A DNA stretch of 64,000 bases, taken from Achatina immaculata. Its lineage: Eukaryota; Mollusca; Gastropoda; Stylommatophora; Achatinidae. The position numbers and the translations under genes were made by a program. A model generated the notes under the pieces. It was given only the letters and a program-made list of their open reading frames with translations, did no database searches and had not been told where the DNA came from. Positions 41,380-52,400 of this stretch are shown piece by piece. Location: contig CM019692.1 of NCBI GenBank assembly GCA_009760885.1, positions 51,272,355-51,336,354 of the forward strand, given 5' to 3'. Numbering within the stretch: the stretch's first letter is position 1; the number at the start of each line of letters is the position of its first letter.

Positions 41380-42650
41380 CTATATTAAGAAAATTGAGTG
41401 GAACCACATGGGGAACTAGTGAAAGAATCCTCAGGAATATATATCAGCAAAGTATTTTACCACATTTAGAATATGGCTCAACATCTTGGTGTACAGCATC
41501 AAACACTACGCTGCATAATCTAGACAAGGTTCAAAATCAGTCACTACGGATTATCACAGGTGCCATGAGGTCCACACCAATAGTAGAAATGCAGAAAATA
41601 GTTGGTGTTCAAGCGCTAAAGGAACGTAGAGACACAAAGGTCATGACCATGGGAGAGAAATTCCTTAGCTCTGTAAGCCATCCCCTGAAGGAGAGATTCA
41701 ATAACTTGGCACTAAGACGGCTTAAAAGAAGCAGCTTCATTCACCAGGTCAAGCGTATGCGTAAGCTGATATCTGACCTTCCAACTGTAGTTGCTCCATT
41801 ATCATCTGTACCAGAGCATACACCATGGAAAGAAGCAGATTATACGCAAATAACTATTCAGACTGAAGTGAAAGGTGTGCAGAATGGTGAGATGCAGAGA
41901 GGTCTTGTAAGATCAACAGCCACACTTAGTGTTCTTGATGACAAATATTCATGTGACACCTGGATACGTGTGTATACATACGGATCTGCACATAATACCA
42001 TAAAGAATGGAGGGTCAGGAGCACATATTGAATATCCAAACAACACCACTGACAAAATTTCCATACTCACTGGAAAATACTGCAACAACCATGATGTAGA
42101 AGTTAGGGCAATTATTGCTGCAGTTGAAAAACTACCAGACTCCAGAATTGATACATGTCCCGTAGTAATTCTCACAGACGCAAGATCAGTACTGGAAACT
42201 CTTCAGTGCAACAAACTACCAGACCTTAAGGATGCCTTGTCAAAAATTGGCTCACAACATAGAGTCACTTTGCAGTGGACACCCTCCCACTGTGGGATAC
42301 CAGGCAATGAGAAAGCTGACCGTCTGGCCAAAGAGGGCACTGAAATGGAGCAACCAGACATACCAATCACCTATAATCAGAAGAAATGCATGATAAAAAC
42401 CTGCAGGAAGCCACAAACACCACCACATGATGACTATCACATGCTAAACAGAAAGGAACAAGTCACCATCTTCCTTCTCCGAACAGGACACAGCCGACTC
42501 CGAAGTCATATGTATACAAAGTTTAAGGTTGGTACTACTAATCTATGTACATGTGCCCAGGTGCCCCAAACTGTGGAACATATCCTCCAGAACTGCACCA
42601 ACTATGAGACACTGAGAAATAATTACTGGCCCAGTGAAACCACTCTTTAA
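41380..42650 (+). pseudogene. I-like LINE RNase H domain and C-terminus, catalytic Asp lost
   Basis: Frame shifted from the RT part by loss of a base in the A-run near 41,375. The RNase H region has VYTYGSAHN: the first catalytic Asp is Tyr (TAC at 41979-41981), whereas copy 2 keeps Asp. DVEVRAI (Glu), LTDARSVL (Asp) and PSHCGIPGNEKADRLAKEG are intact. A CCHC-like cluster (TNLCTCAQVPQTVEHILQNC) closes the protein. Confidence 0.9.
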
Positions 42651-42766
42651 GATCAGCTCTACGGTTCCATACATGGATTACAAAAAACAGTGAAATTTAT
42701 CCAAGAGACAGGACTGCAGATATAGACAGACAATGCGAACGAAGAAGAAGAAGATTAGCTTGTCTC

Positions 42767-42900
42767 AAACACCGCTCATTAGTTATCTTGGCTGTCCATG
42801 GGATCCCCAACATTCTTCTCAGGAACCACAACTCCAATGATTTACTCATTTGTCTGCCAATAGTCCATGATTTACATCAGTATAGCGCTTCTTTTACCCA
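42767..42900 (-). mobile_element. RTE-like LINE fragment (target of the I-like insertion)
   Basis: CTCATTAGTTATCTTGGCTG and the next 100 bases align with 38,010-38,130 of the RTE-like copy. Confidence 0.65.
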
Positions 42901-42902
42901 CT

Positions 42903-43050
42903 ACAGAATACAGACTCAAGCCCCCTGCTGATCTTGAGCCTCCATCCTAAATGAGATGTATCTCAAGGACCACAGGAGTAAATTCATTAGTAGCATGGGG
43001 CGATCTTGGTGGTAGAACCGAAAGAAGAAGAAGAAGAAGAAGAAGAAGTA
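42903..43050 (+). mobile_element. GAA-tailed non-coding retroposon, copy D (3' end only)
   Basis: AGAATACAGACTCAAGCCCC and GTAAATTCATTAGTAG...GATCTTGGTGGTAGAA match the 3' ends of copies B and C; the central hairpin is deleted. GAA tail at 43,023-43,049. Confidence 0.75.
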
Positions 43051-43837
43051 ATCAGTGTAGCAAAATAGATTCAGTATAGCATTGTATTATTTTCTTTTTC
43101 ACGTTCAATGACAATGACTTATTGCACAAGATTCAAGTGCTGAAATGCTACTCTTAAAAAAATAATAAATAAAAGGAAAATTTAGTCCATACTGTATTTG
43201 TGGAAAAATAAACTAGATGATCGTATTTTTAACCGATTACACAATGAAATAAAATGCAACAGGTACAGCCAAAAATATCAGAAGACAGACTATATTCCCA
43301 TGAATTTTGGGTGCATAGGAGTGGAAGAGATAAGACAATTTCATTTAGACTCTCGGCGCTTTTTTTTAAAAAAACATAAACCGACAAAATCTGATAACTT
43401 TTTCCGCACAACCGCAGGAGTTCCATTTTATTTACAAACATTTATATATGATCAAAGCTTTAAATCACTCGATTAGTATTCAAAACTTATATCACAGCTT
43501 TATAATCCAACGTATTCCAGTTCCAGAACAAAAACAGGTCGAAAATAATAATGTGATTATGACTTTTGTGATTGATAAAGTACAAACTGAATTAAATGGT
43601 TTAATGGTTAGTTTGTCTGCAGATCCCTGCAACAGTTTAGATGTCAAGGGTGTGCCTGTTTTAGCTGGAATATTCGCTCCACTTTTTTGTGTTAACTCTT
43701 CCACTCCGGAATTAATCTCTACGCTCGGCCAGAATAAAATTTTATGAGAAATGTTGGTAGAAATAAACTGGAAAGAATTTATTCTATAATTTTAAAATAT
43801 GGATCGGGTTAGGAATGTGCTACTTTTCATTTTATTT
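43051..43837. other. No gene recognised
   Basis: Overlapping ORFs at 43,198-43,747 on both strands show no known motif or splice context. Confidence 0.35.
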
Positions 43838-43859
43838 AAGTAATGGTAAAGGTAAAATT

Positions 43860-44242
43860 AGACTCTTTTGAAAACAAATGCCTAAGGAAAATACTCGGCA
43901 TCAAGTGGAACGAATTCAAGAACAATGCAGAGATAAGACAGTTGACTGAACAACAACCAGTCTCATGGGTGATCAGGAAAAGGAGATGGACATATGTTGG
44001 TCACTTGATGAGAAGAAATGATCAGAGAATCCCAAAACAAGCTATCAAGTGGAACACAACAGGCCAAAGAAAAAGAGGCAGACCGCGTGAAACTCTAAAG
44101 AGGACATTGTTAAGAGAGGCCAGATTGACAGGCATAAAATCGTTTGATGATGTTGAAAGACTCGCCGAAGACAGGAAAAATTGGCGAACTACTTTGCGAG
44201 CCCTATGTGACGTTTAACGGCACAGGAAGGATATAAGATAAG
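43860..44242 (+). mobile_element. RTE-like LINE 3' fragment, 383 bp
   Basis: Encodes FENKCLRKILGIKWNE, then WTYVGHLMRRNDQRIPKQAI, then KRGRPRETLKRTLLRE and ends LCDV-stop, with a GATATAAGATAAG tail. Perfect 12-bp target duplication AAAGGTAAAATT at 43848-43859 and 44243-44254. Open reading frame through the fragment; 5' truncated. Confidence 0.9.
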
Positions 44243-44364
44243 AAAGGTAAAATTCAAGTTTCCATGTCATTATGGCAGATTGGGGATAGGGTGTTAGGCC
44301 CGTATTTCCAAGACCCCCGGCACAAGAAAGTCTGATGTGGTCAGTGTCACGCCTGGCCGCATTT

Positions 44365-44708
44365 CTTATATATCTTATATCCTTCCGATGCCGTTAAACG
44401 TCACACAGGACTCGCAAGATAGTTGGCCAATTTTTCCTGTTTTCGGTAAGCTTTTCAATCTCATCAAAGGATTTTATGCCTGTTGTTTTCCAGCTTTCGC
44501 ATGCATAAATGAGGGTGGACATTACATTTGAATTGAATAGTCTTAACTTGTTTTTTTTGTGTGCTTGTAACTTTTTAATGCCATATGTTCTCAAGATTCT
44601 TGAAGATCGATGCTGCTTTTGCAATTCTAATTCTAACTTCATTTCTGGTGTCACCATCCTGGTCTATGTAGCTGCCAGTGTATGCACATTGATTGACTTC
44701 TTCAACAT
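44365..44708 (-). mobile_element. RTE-like LINE 3' fragment, 344 bp, opposite orientation
   Basis: Same family as the preceding copy (GIKSFDEIEKLTENRKNW...LRVLCDV), with an ATATAAG tail. 12-bp target duplication CTGGCCGCATTT / CTGGCCGTATTT at 44353-44364 and 44709-44720 (one mismatch). Confidence 0.9.
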
Positions 44709-45594
44709 CTGGCCGTATTTACCTTCCCAGATTTCTCTGGTACCCATTTTTAGCGGCTAGGTCGATCCCGGGCCTTTTTGCTTTGTTTGTGTGTATGTAC
44801 CAGAAAAAAAAAATCCCACTGCTGGAACTAAACCGGTCCAAACTTTAGACTTTCCCTAAATATTGCTCTAGGCACTGATTGACAAGATCTATTAATCTTG
44901 GCAGTGTTCTTGTGGAGTGAAAGAGTTTTAAAATATGGCGAATTGAGTTTGATTATTTAACAGGAGAGACCGGAGATATTTTAACCCAACACGTGGCTGG
45001 AAATGTTTTTAAACGTTTGGTTGAGAAAATAATTATCATACTTTGCAGATAGAAAAATACTCAGTTTCAGAGAATGAGAAGGCAGGGCAACATCAATGTT
45101 CATAGAAATTTGCAACAAGATATGAGTAGAACATTTTTAGGTAGTGGATACTTCGCTCACATTCATTTCAGAATGGTGTTGATCAATTGCTTTTTCATAT
45201 AGAAATGGCTGTCATCGAAGCATTCAACCATTTTCACTTTTTTTTTTCTTGGTTGTGACAGAAGAAAACCTGAAAGAATTTTCGAGTTTGCTGACACTAC
45301 GAGAAAGATTTCGTTTATTTTATATGCTTAAAGATGTACTAATTGAATGGTTTATATTTTAAAGTTCTGAAAATATTCTCTGGTTCTTTGTTAGCGGTAA
45401 ATATGCATTATGAATGGCATGGAAACGGGAATTTTACTTTTGCCTTACCCAGAGTGGGATGCCTCGCCACGTCCGGACTTTAACTAATTTGTTCGTACTT
45501 CGCTTTCATCAGTTACTTAATTTGTCCTTATTTCACATTCATCAAATATGTAATTAATCCATAATTCCCTTTAATAAATTATGGTCGCACTGTC

Positions 45595-45760
45595 AGATGG
45601 AAACAAGACCAAGGGGTAGACCAAGACAGAGATGGAAAGATAACATAGAAGAGGATATAAAAGAAACTGGTGTCACCAACTAGAGAGAGATTAGGAACAG
45701 AGGGCAATGGAGGCGAACCAATGAGCCTAGCTCGGAAAGCGGAAGAAAGAAGTGCCCACA
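45595..45760 (+). mobile_element. LINE 3' fragment (same family as 20053-20440)
   Basis: ATGGAAACAAGACCAAGGGG and the following 130 bases match 20,240-20,400 of the other copy, ending in AGCGGAAGAAAGAAG. Confidence 0.75.
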
Positions 45761-46080
45761 TTTTTATTTAACTGGCCATGGCATTTCTTATTCATTAAAT
45801 GTTAAGAGAATCATGAAACCACAGGCATAGATAGGGGAAATTCCGTATACTAACCGATAGTTTTTTGCGTCAGGATTGAATAGATCAGATCAGGATTAGA
45901 CACGGACCTAGTTCTGAGCTGTTCACCCCTGCTAGCGATTGCACACCAGCAACTTGATCGGGATTTCCAAATACCTTTCATGAGTCGCTAAACAATAGTA
46001 AGTGAGCATAATTTTGAAATAATTATGTGTAGTATCATAATTTGTTTTACCAAAATGAAATTTAAAATCTGTATTCTTTG
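45761..46080. other. NT5DC1 upstream flank
   Basis: No repeat or CpG-rich promoter evident; the TATA-like box follows at 46084. Confidence 0.4.
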
Positions 46081-46083
46081 AGA

Positions 46084-46110
46084 TATAAATACAACAGGCA
46101 GCTTTTCAGT
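46084..46110 (+). promoter_or_regulatory. Possible NT5DC1 core promoter: TATA-like box and initiator-like TCAGT
   Basis: TATAAAT at 46084-46090 lies 24 bases before the A of an initiator-like TCAGT at 46106-46110, about 20 bases before the first ATG. The spacing is slightly short for a classic TATA-Inr pair, and an unseen upstream 5' UTR exon cannot be excluded. Confidence 0.3.
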
Positions 46111-46127
46111 TTCTCAAATTTGTTTCG

Positions 46128-46403
46128 TTGAAGAGAATGGTTCAACTTTTTCCTTTACTTCGACCTTCATTTTTTCCATGCCGGGCAGGCAGGAAAGCGG
46201 GGTTTGTTTCGAAATTCAATTTAGGAAGACTTGGTCGGCGACACGGGAAGATACCGCCTGCACTCTTCAACAGTCAGAATTTGAACGAGAAGATAAGAAC
46301 AACCATGTCGGTGGCAGAGACGATAAATTTTGCACAGTATGATGTGCTTGGTTTTGATATGGACAACACTTTGGCAAGATATAAACTTGTACCGTTTTTT
46401 AAT
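46128..46403 (+). CDS. NT5DC1: NT5DC1 exon 1 (HAD motif I, two possible starts)
   Basis: Runs from ATG 46128 to donor AAT|GTAAGT, phase 0. A second in-frame ATG at 46305 begins MSVAETINFAQYDVLGFDMD, which aligns with the normal N-terminus of the family; the motif I aspartates are residues 18 and 20 counted from there. The upstream 59 residues are basic, hydroxyl-containing and almost without acidic residues, like a mitochondrial targeting peptide. The start choice is undecided from sequence alone. Confidence 0.88.
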
Positions 46404-49400
46404 GTAAGTGACGCAGTAGGTAAATGTCGAACTACTTCGTGACTGGTATGTTATCTTCCCATGGCAAAGTGCTGTATTGTCCTTCGTAAGTCCTTCATTA
46501 CGTTCTCTCGTTCATTCTGTAATATTTTCTTATTTATGTAAGTGTTTTATAGCAAGTTTTGGCGGCTACTAACTTTTGTCTAACACTGTTGACCAACCAA
46601 CTACCGCCTTGTATATTTGATCTTTTGGTTTATTTCATTTATTCACCACATTACATTTGTCTTCCCCCATTATTATTAATACTTTGCACAGAAAGGCTGT
46701 AAGAGGTTTTTTTTTCCCTACTTTTTTAAAACCAAATTCTAGGGTGTTCTTAAAATGAACACAAACCTAAGGAGCTTTGAAACATCATTCAGTAACTTTT
46801 TTTTTTTTTTAATCTGAAAGCATTGGTTTCTATCTCAGCTGCCATCACTCTCCAATCAGTTAAGAGATTCTCATCAGTGCTGTAGATTACGTGTGTGCAC
46901 CTGTGTTGAGATCCTTCATTCAAGGAGATTGGAGTAAATGTTAGTTTTGGTGTAATTTATTTATGTGTAAATCTGATAGTCTAAACATATGTTCATGATG
47001 ATGTTATCTTTTTGCTTGTAAATCTGATGGGCATATTTCTTTTTATACCTTTAATACAGCTTATGCTTCTTCCGTTTTTTTTCTATTTTCTTTTAGTATT
47101 TTATGTAATATAAAATGGAGCCACCATCATGATTACCTCATTCATATAATACTTATTACTAAAAATGATGTTTTTTTAGAGTGAGAAATTTCTTACAATC
47201 TGTGAAGTCAACCAGCATAAGTGTATGACAGACAGATTCAGTCATTTTGCTGTGTTACTTAAAAAAAATTTCTTTTCAAACATTCAGTTGGTGTATGATG
47301 GTGTGTGCAAGTTTCTTGTGGAAAAGAAAAAATATGATGCTTCCATATTCCACGGTCTTCATGAGGATAAGGACCTAATGTAAGTAACTTTTCAATTTAT
47401 TTTTCTACATTAACTTTGAAGTCATGCCATGGAGGTGTTTGGATGTATCCTATGACTACAAACTTAGTTTGTGGTAGCAGAAGCTGTGGTGAAAATCTTG
47501 CAAAAAAGGGATTGTAGAGTTGGACTGTGTTATAGTAAAGTAAAAATAGTCAGAGGTGTATTTTTCAGTTTGCAAAAAGAAAAAAAAAAAATAGAAAAAA
47601 GAAATGTGAGAAAGACTGGCAAAAGAGGCAGCGAGAGAAGCACATAGAAGTGTAAAACAGGCAGCGACAAACCAATTTTTTGGTGATATCAAGGACAAAG
47701 AAAGTAACAAGACAACAAATAAACACAAAAATAACACTTATTTGGCAAAGGTCCTCTAGTTAGAGCTGAGCAGGATTTTTTCTGACCAATACGGCCCTGA
47801 GGTCGACCCAGCCTCATAAAATGGGTACCAGAGAAAATCTGGGAAGGAAAGGCAGTGAAGAAAGGAACTGGCCACCCTATCTCATGCGCTGATGACCCAG
47901 CATAGAGGTCTCTAATGCTCCATCTCCTACGGCATTTGCTATGGGACTGTCTTTACCTTTACCTCTAGTTAGGATGTCAAGCAAGAGTGACCTGTCTGCA
48001 CACAAAAGGATGTGATCAGAACCATGGTTGGCTACTTTTTCTTTCCTTAGCTCTAAGAGGAGCCAGATGCTCTTTTCTGTGTCTGGGTTGGCAGGAGTGA
48101 GGGAAGATACATTTTAAGAATGTCAAGGATTTCATTGTTAAATTGACATTATTATCACTCAGGTTGTAATCATGCAGTGCTTATTGATTTCAGCTATAAA
48201 GGTCTTATTGCTGATTTTAAAAAGGGCAATGTTCTCAAACTGGGCCATGATGGAGTTATCTTGAGGTAAGTGTGGCTGAGCAAATAAATCATCCTTTTAT
48301 AGTCATTTACGTGTAGAATAGTGTGGCTGACCAAATAAATCATCCTTTTATAGTCAGTTACGTGTAGAATAATGTGACTGACCAAATAAATCATCATTTT
48401 ATAGTCAGTCAAATGGAGAATAGTGTGGCTGACCAAATAAATCATCCTTTTATAGTCAGTTACGTGTAGAATTTGGGGATTGTCTGAGGCAGCAATTAGC
48501 AAATCATAGCTGGCTGCTTGTGTCAGTGTTAGCACATCATAGCTGGCTGCTTGTGTCAGTGTTAGCACATCATATCTGGCAGCTTGTGTCAGTGTTGGCA
48601 AACCATAGCTGGCTGCTTGTGTCAGTGTTAGCAAACCATAACCAAGATGCTGTTCTTCTTCTCTCATGGCGCCTCAGTGACAGGCTCAGCTTGGCTAACT
48701 GGGCAGAGATCACTAAAGTCCACATGGTGGTGGAGTCTGCTGAAGAAGCATTGCATCTGTCCCAGCATCTAGCTCTACTCAGGGTCTGAAAAAATAGCCA
48801 TAAACCAATTCTAGTTTGACATGATGCTTGCGAGACAGCATTATCAGCAGTAAAGGACATTGTGCTTGCAGTTACGGGGAGACAGCGTGATGGCAACATT
48901 TGTAGAATTCAAAATTAGTATTTGGTTATCATCATCATCATGTGCCGTGCCGACTGGCGTTGGCTATTATGCTTCTCCAGAGTACCCGATCCTTCATGCA
49001 GGCCATCAGTTCAGTTGGTGATCTCCTCTCACACCATCCCGTCAGACTGTCCAGTATCATTTCTCTTGGTCTTCCTCTTGATCTTCTTCCTTCTATTTTT
49101 CCTGTTGTTATAATATTTTCTATGCCCCCTCTTCTTATTGCATGTCCTATGAAAGTACACTGTCTCTCTCTTATCTTTTTGACAAGGTTTTTTTGTCTCT
49201 CCAGCTCTTCTCATACATTCTTCATTACTTATTTTTGCTGTTATATTTGTTTGGTTATGAAGTAGTTTAATAGTCAGGAATAAGAAGCTTCTACAGGAAA
49301 AGATTGTGAGATCAGGAGTAAACTTTTCACTTGAAGAAGCAACAAGCAAAAAAAAATTGTTTATTTTCTGTATTGAAAGAATTTCTCCACAGTGCAGGAT

Positions 49401-52400
49401 AGTCTAGGTTAAACATAAACATTTAGTGTCTTGAAGAGTACCACCATTGTCATAAACAAAAATGAACATCAGAAGAAGTACTTTAATAAATCCTGTGCAA
49501 CAATCAGTGACAGTTAAGAGTTCTCGATGTTAATGTGGGAGTAGCTGTAAATAAACGTGGAAGTGATCTGCAGTGGTCAGAAAAAAAAAAAGTATATAGG
49601 TAGCAGGTGTGTAAATGTAAATGAAATAAAATATACGGCAAATTTTTTTTTTTTTTGTAATTTTTTTTAAAAAAAATTTTAAAATGCAATCAAGCTTTCT
49701 TTATTTCTCCCCCCATCTCCAGGGTGACGTTACATCAGCCGCATGCTGTTTCTTTTTAGATAGACTCTTTTCAGCACATTTTTTGTACAGAAGTGCAGTA
49801 ATCATATTGCTTATAATTTTTGAAGGCATATTAGATGGCTTTTTTTTTGTTTGTTTGTTTGTTTGTTCGTTATTAATGTGGTCTTTAGAGTTAGATGGCA
49901 TATTTTTTGTTATAAGTGTGTTTTTAGAGTTCATTTACAGTGTAGATTTAGGGAAATGCTCCACACTTGTGATGCTGTTTAGACTTTTTCCTCATAAAAA
50001 TTCTTATTACTTATAAATGAATTATTGTTGTTCTGTTTACAAATGTGATAAATGAGATATAAAATTTGTCACAAGGCATGCAGATTTATTGTAAAGAATG
50101 TGACAGTTTTCAAAAAATGGAGTACGATGCTGGAAACACTGGAAGCATGAGATGGATGCTTTAAACACATGCATAAACCAAGATGGTCATCAGTTTGTGT
50201 ACACATCCATTATCCATTGTTATTTTGCTTATTTTCAATCTGGTTGTCTCATTGAAGGGAACATGAAAGTGGAGGTGAAAAGTACACTTGCCTCAGTTTC
50301 TTTGTCACTTTGCTACATTTGATGAATGGCTGGCGTCTACCTTACACTGATTTTAATCTTTGTATAGATCATTTTGTTGTCTAACATCATTTGAATCTAG
50401 AAGAGCTCTTTACATTGGCAGGAAGAATTTTGTGTGTAAGTTTTTTTTTTTTCTTCTGAATATAACACTTTTCTTAAGTTGTACTCAATGAAATTTTTTT
50501 TTGGCAGAACGAATGATTGTAAATTTGGCACTAATTTAATTTTGAAACTAAAGTGATGGAGTACAGAGCTGCGTGGTTGGTTAAGCATGGAAAAATACAG
50601 CACATTTAAGACATGAGATAAAGTAAAATAGTAAGAGAATGTCTGTGACTCAGGCACATGGAATCCATGACTCAGACACATGGAATCCATGACTCAGACA
50701 CATGGAGTCCAGTTGGATGAACAGCAGCCTAGCTGTGAGAGAACAGTACACTGTCCAGTAGGCCTCTGGCATCTCTGTAGAGAATAAACCAGCAATGTTC
50801 AGCTGTCATTGTTGCATTTGGCAGTATCTTTTTTTCATGTATGTCTTTTTAATGTCAGGGCTACCCATGGAACCAAGAAGCTGTCAGAGGCAGAGATCGA
50901 GGAAGTATATAAGGACAGGCAGTTTCCAGATTATGAAACTTTCAAACTAGGAATGAAAAGTGCAGATGGCAGTGAGTGCTCTAGTGTGCTTATACATGTA
51001 TTGTCATGTTTATGTGTGGTTCTCTGGGCATAATATCAAGGCACAAAGAAATCAGAGAAGGCAGTGTTTGTTAAATTTGACCAAATTGGTGTAAAGGTGA
51101 GATCAAGCTAGTAACATCATTACATGCACCTGTGTGTGTAAAACACATAGATATGCACATGCATGCTTCCATTTCCATGTTTTATGCCCTAATTCAGAAT
51201 CTTCTAATGGGGAGAAAAAAAATCTGAAATTGTCAAGTTAGCACAGGAAAATGCAGGGAAGTCTAAAGATTTCATCTCAGATCAGTTTTGTAGTTGTGCT
51301 TTAAAACAAAGTGGGAGATATTTCTTTAAAAACATTATTCTGCACTGGTGTAAGGGATGATTATTCTTTACATTCAAATTATTGTGGGTACCGTTTGATA
51401 AAGAGGGCTGAGTAGATAGGCGATCAGTCTACTAATCTGGTGGTGCTGGATTTAGATCCCAGCAGTGGGGATTTTTTTTCTGGTACCACCACATCAAAAA
51501 GGCCCCAAAGTTCACACAGTCACTAAAAATGGGTATCAGGGAAATCTGGAAAAGTAAATACTGCCAAGCATGATACTGACCACATCACACTTTCACGTGC
51601 TGAATGTCTTAGAAATACAGGCCTAACACCATATCCCCAGTATGCCTTAATGAAATGGAAATTGGGATTTTACCTTTACCTTATCATTTGATAAAAGTTA
51701 AAATGAAAATCAACAATGAAGGGTAGCGCCTTTGCAATTATTTTTTTTAACATAGTTGATTTGTAGTTTTTAAAGAAAATTCAGTTTTATACACTTTAGT
51801 TTGACCAGGGAATTGCAGATATGGGATTCATTCATTCATGATAATATTTTTGACCAATTTATGGGGAAGTATTTTTCTTTGGTTAATCTTTAAACTCTTC
51901 CCCTGCCATCCACGCTATAGAGAGGTCTTCCGGTTAGTCTGGTGACTGCCATCCTCATTATAGAGAGGTTTGTTTTGTTGCAGCGTAAAACCAGTGTAAC
52001 TTTTTATTGTACATGATTTATCTGTGCATGTCTGGTGACCTTTCATAGTTCAATCCAAAGCATGGCTAACAATGGAGTGAAGTTGATGTTTTTAAACTGA
52101 GAAATTTCAATATTTATTGTGATTTTGGAGGCATAAGGACATGTCCTATGACCAGACCATTGTTACTGAATGTGCCCCAAGTACATGTAGACCTATTAAA
52201 TGGACTGGAGAAGTAGTTAGAAGGTTATTTCAGACATTATTTTAGTGAGAATGCCACCACACGATGAGATTGGATGAAAATTTAAGTAGATCTGGACATT
52301 GCCAATGGTAAATATTGTACAAGCATTGCCGATGGTAAGCAGTACACAATTATCAGCTAAAATCACACTGCTTCTTTTTAAAAAAAAAAAAACAAACTCT

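Larger units (their letters stand above)
39826..42753 (+). mobile_element. I-like LINE, copy 1 (2,928 bp, 5'-truncated)
   Basis: Perfect 13-bp target duplication ATTAGCTTGTCTC at 39813-39825 and 42754-42766. Contains reverse transcriptase followed by RNase H, the order typical of the I superfamily (I/Ingi/Nimb-like clades). 3' end GCGAACGAAGAAGAAG. The APE endonuclease and any ORF1 are absent because of 5' truncation. The target is an RTE-like LINE fragment that continues at 42,767. Confidence 0.94.
43838..44850 (-). repeat. SINE (family 2) carrying two LINE insertions
   Basis: SINE pieces at 43838-43859, 44255-44364 and 44721-44850 join into one minus-strand family 2 SINE (3' end ATTTTACCTTTACC, head with CAGCAGTGGGATTTTTTTTT). 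The gaps are the two LINE fragments listed separately. Confidence 0.75.

Noticed and set aside
43198..43747. Overlapping ORFs of 92-99 codons on the plus strand
   Set aside because: No recognisable motif, no splice sites with compatible phase, AT-rich composition.
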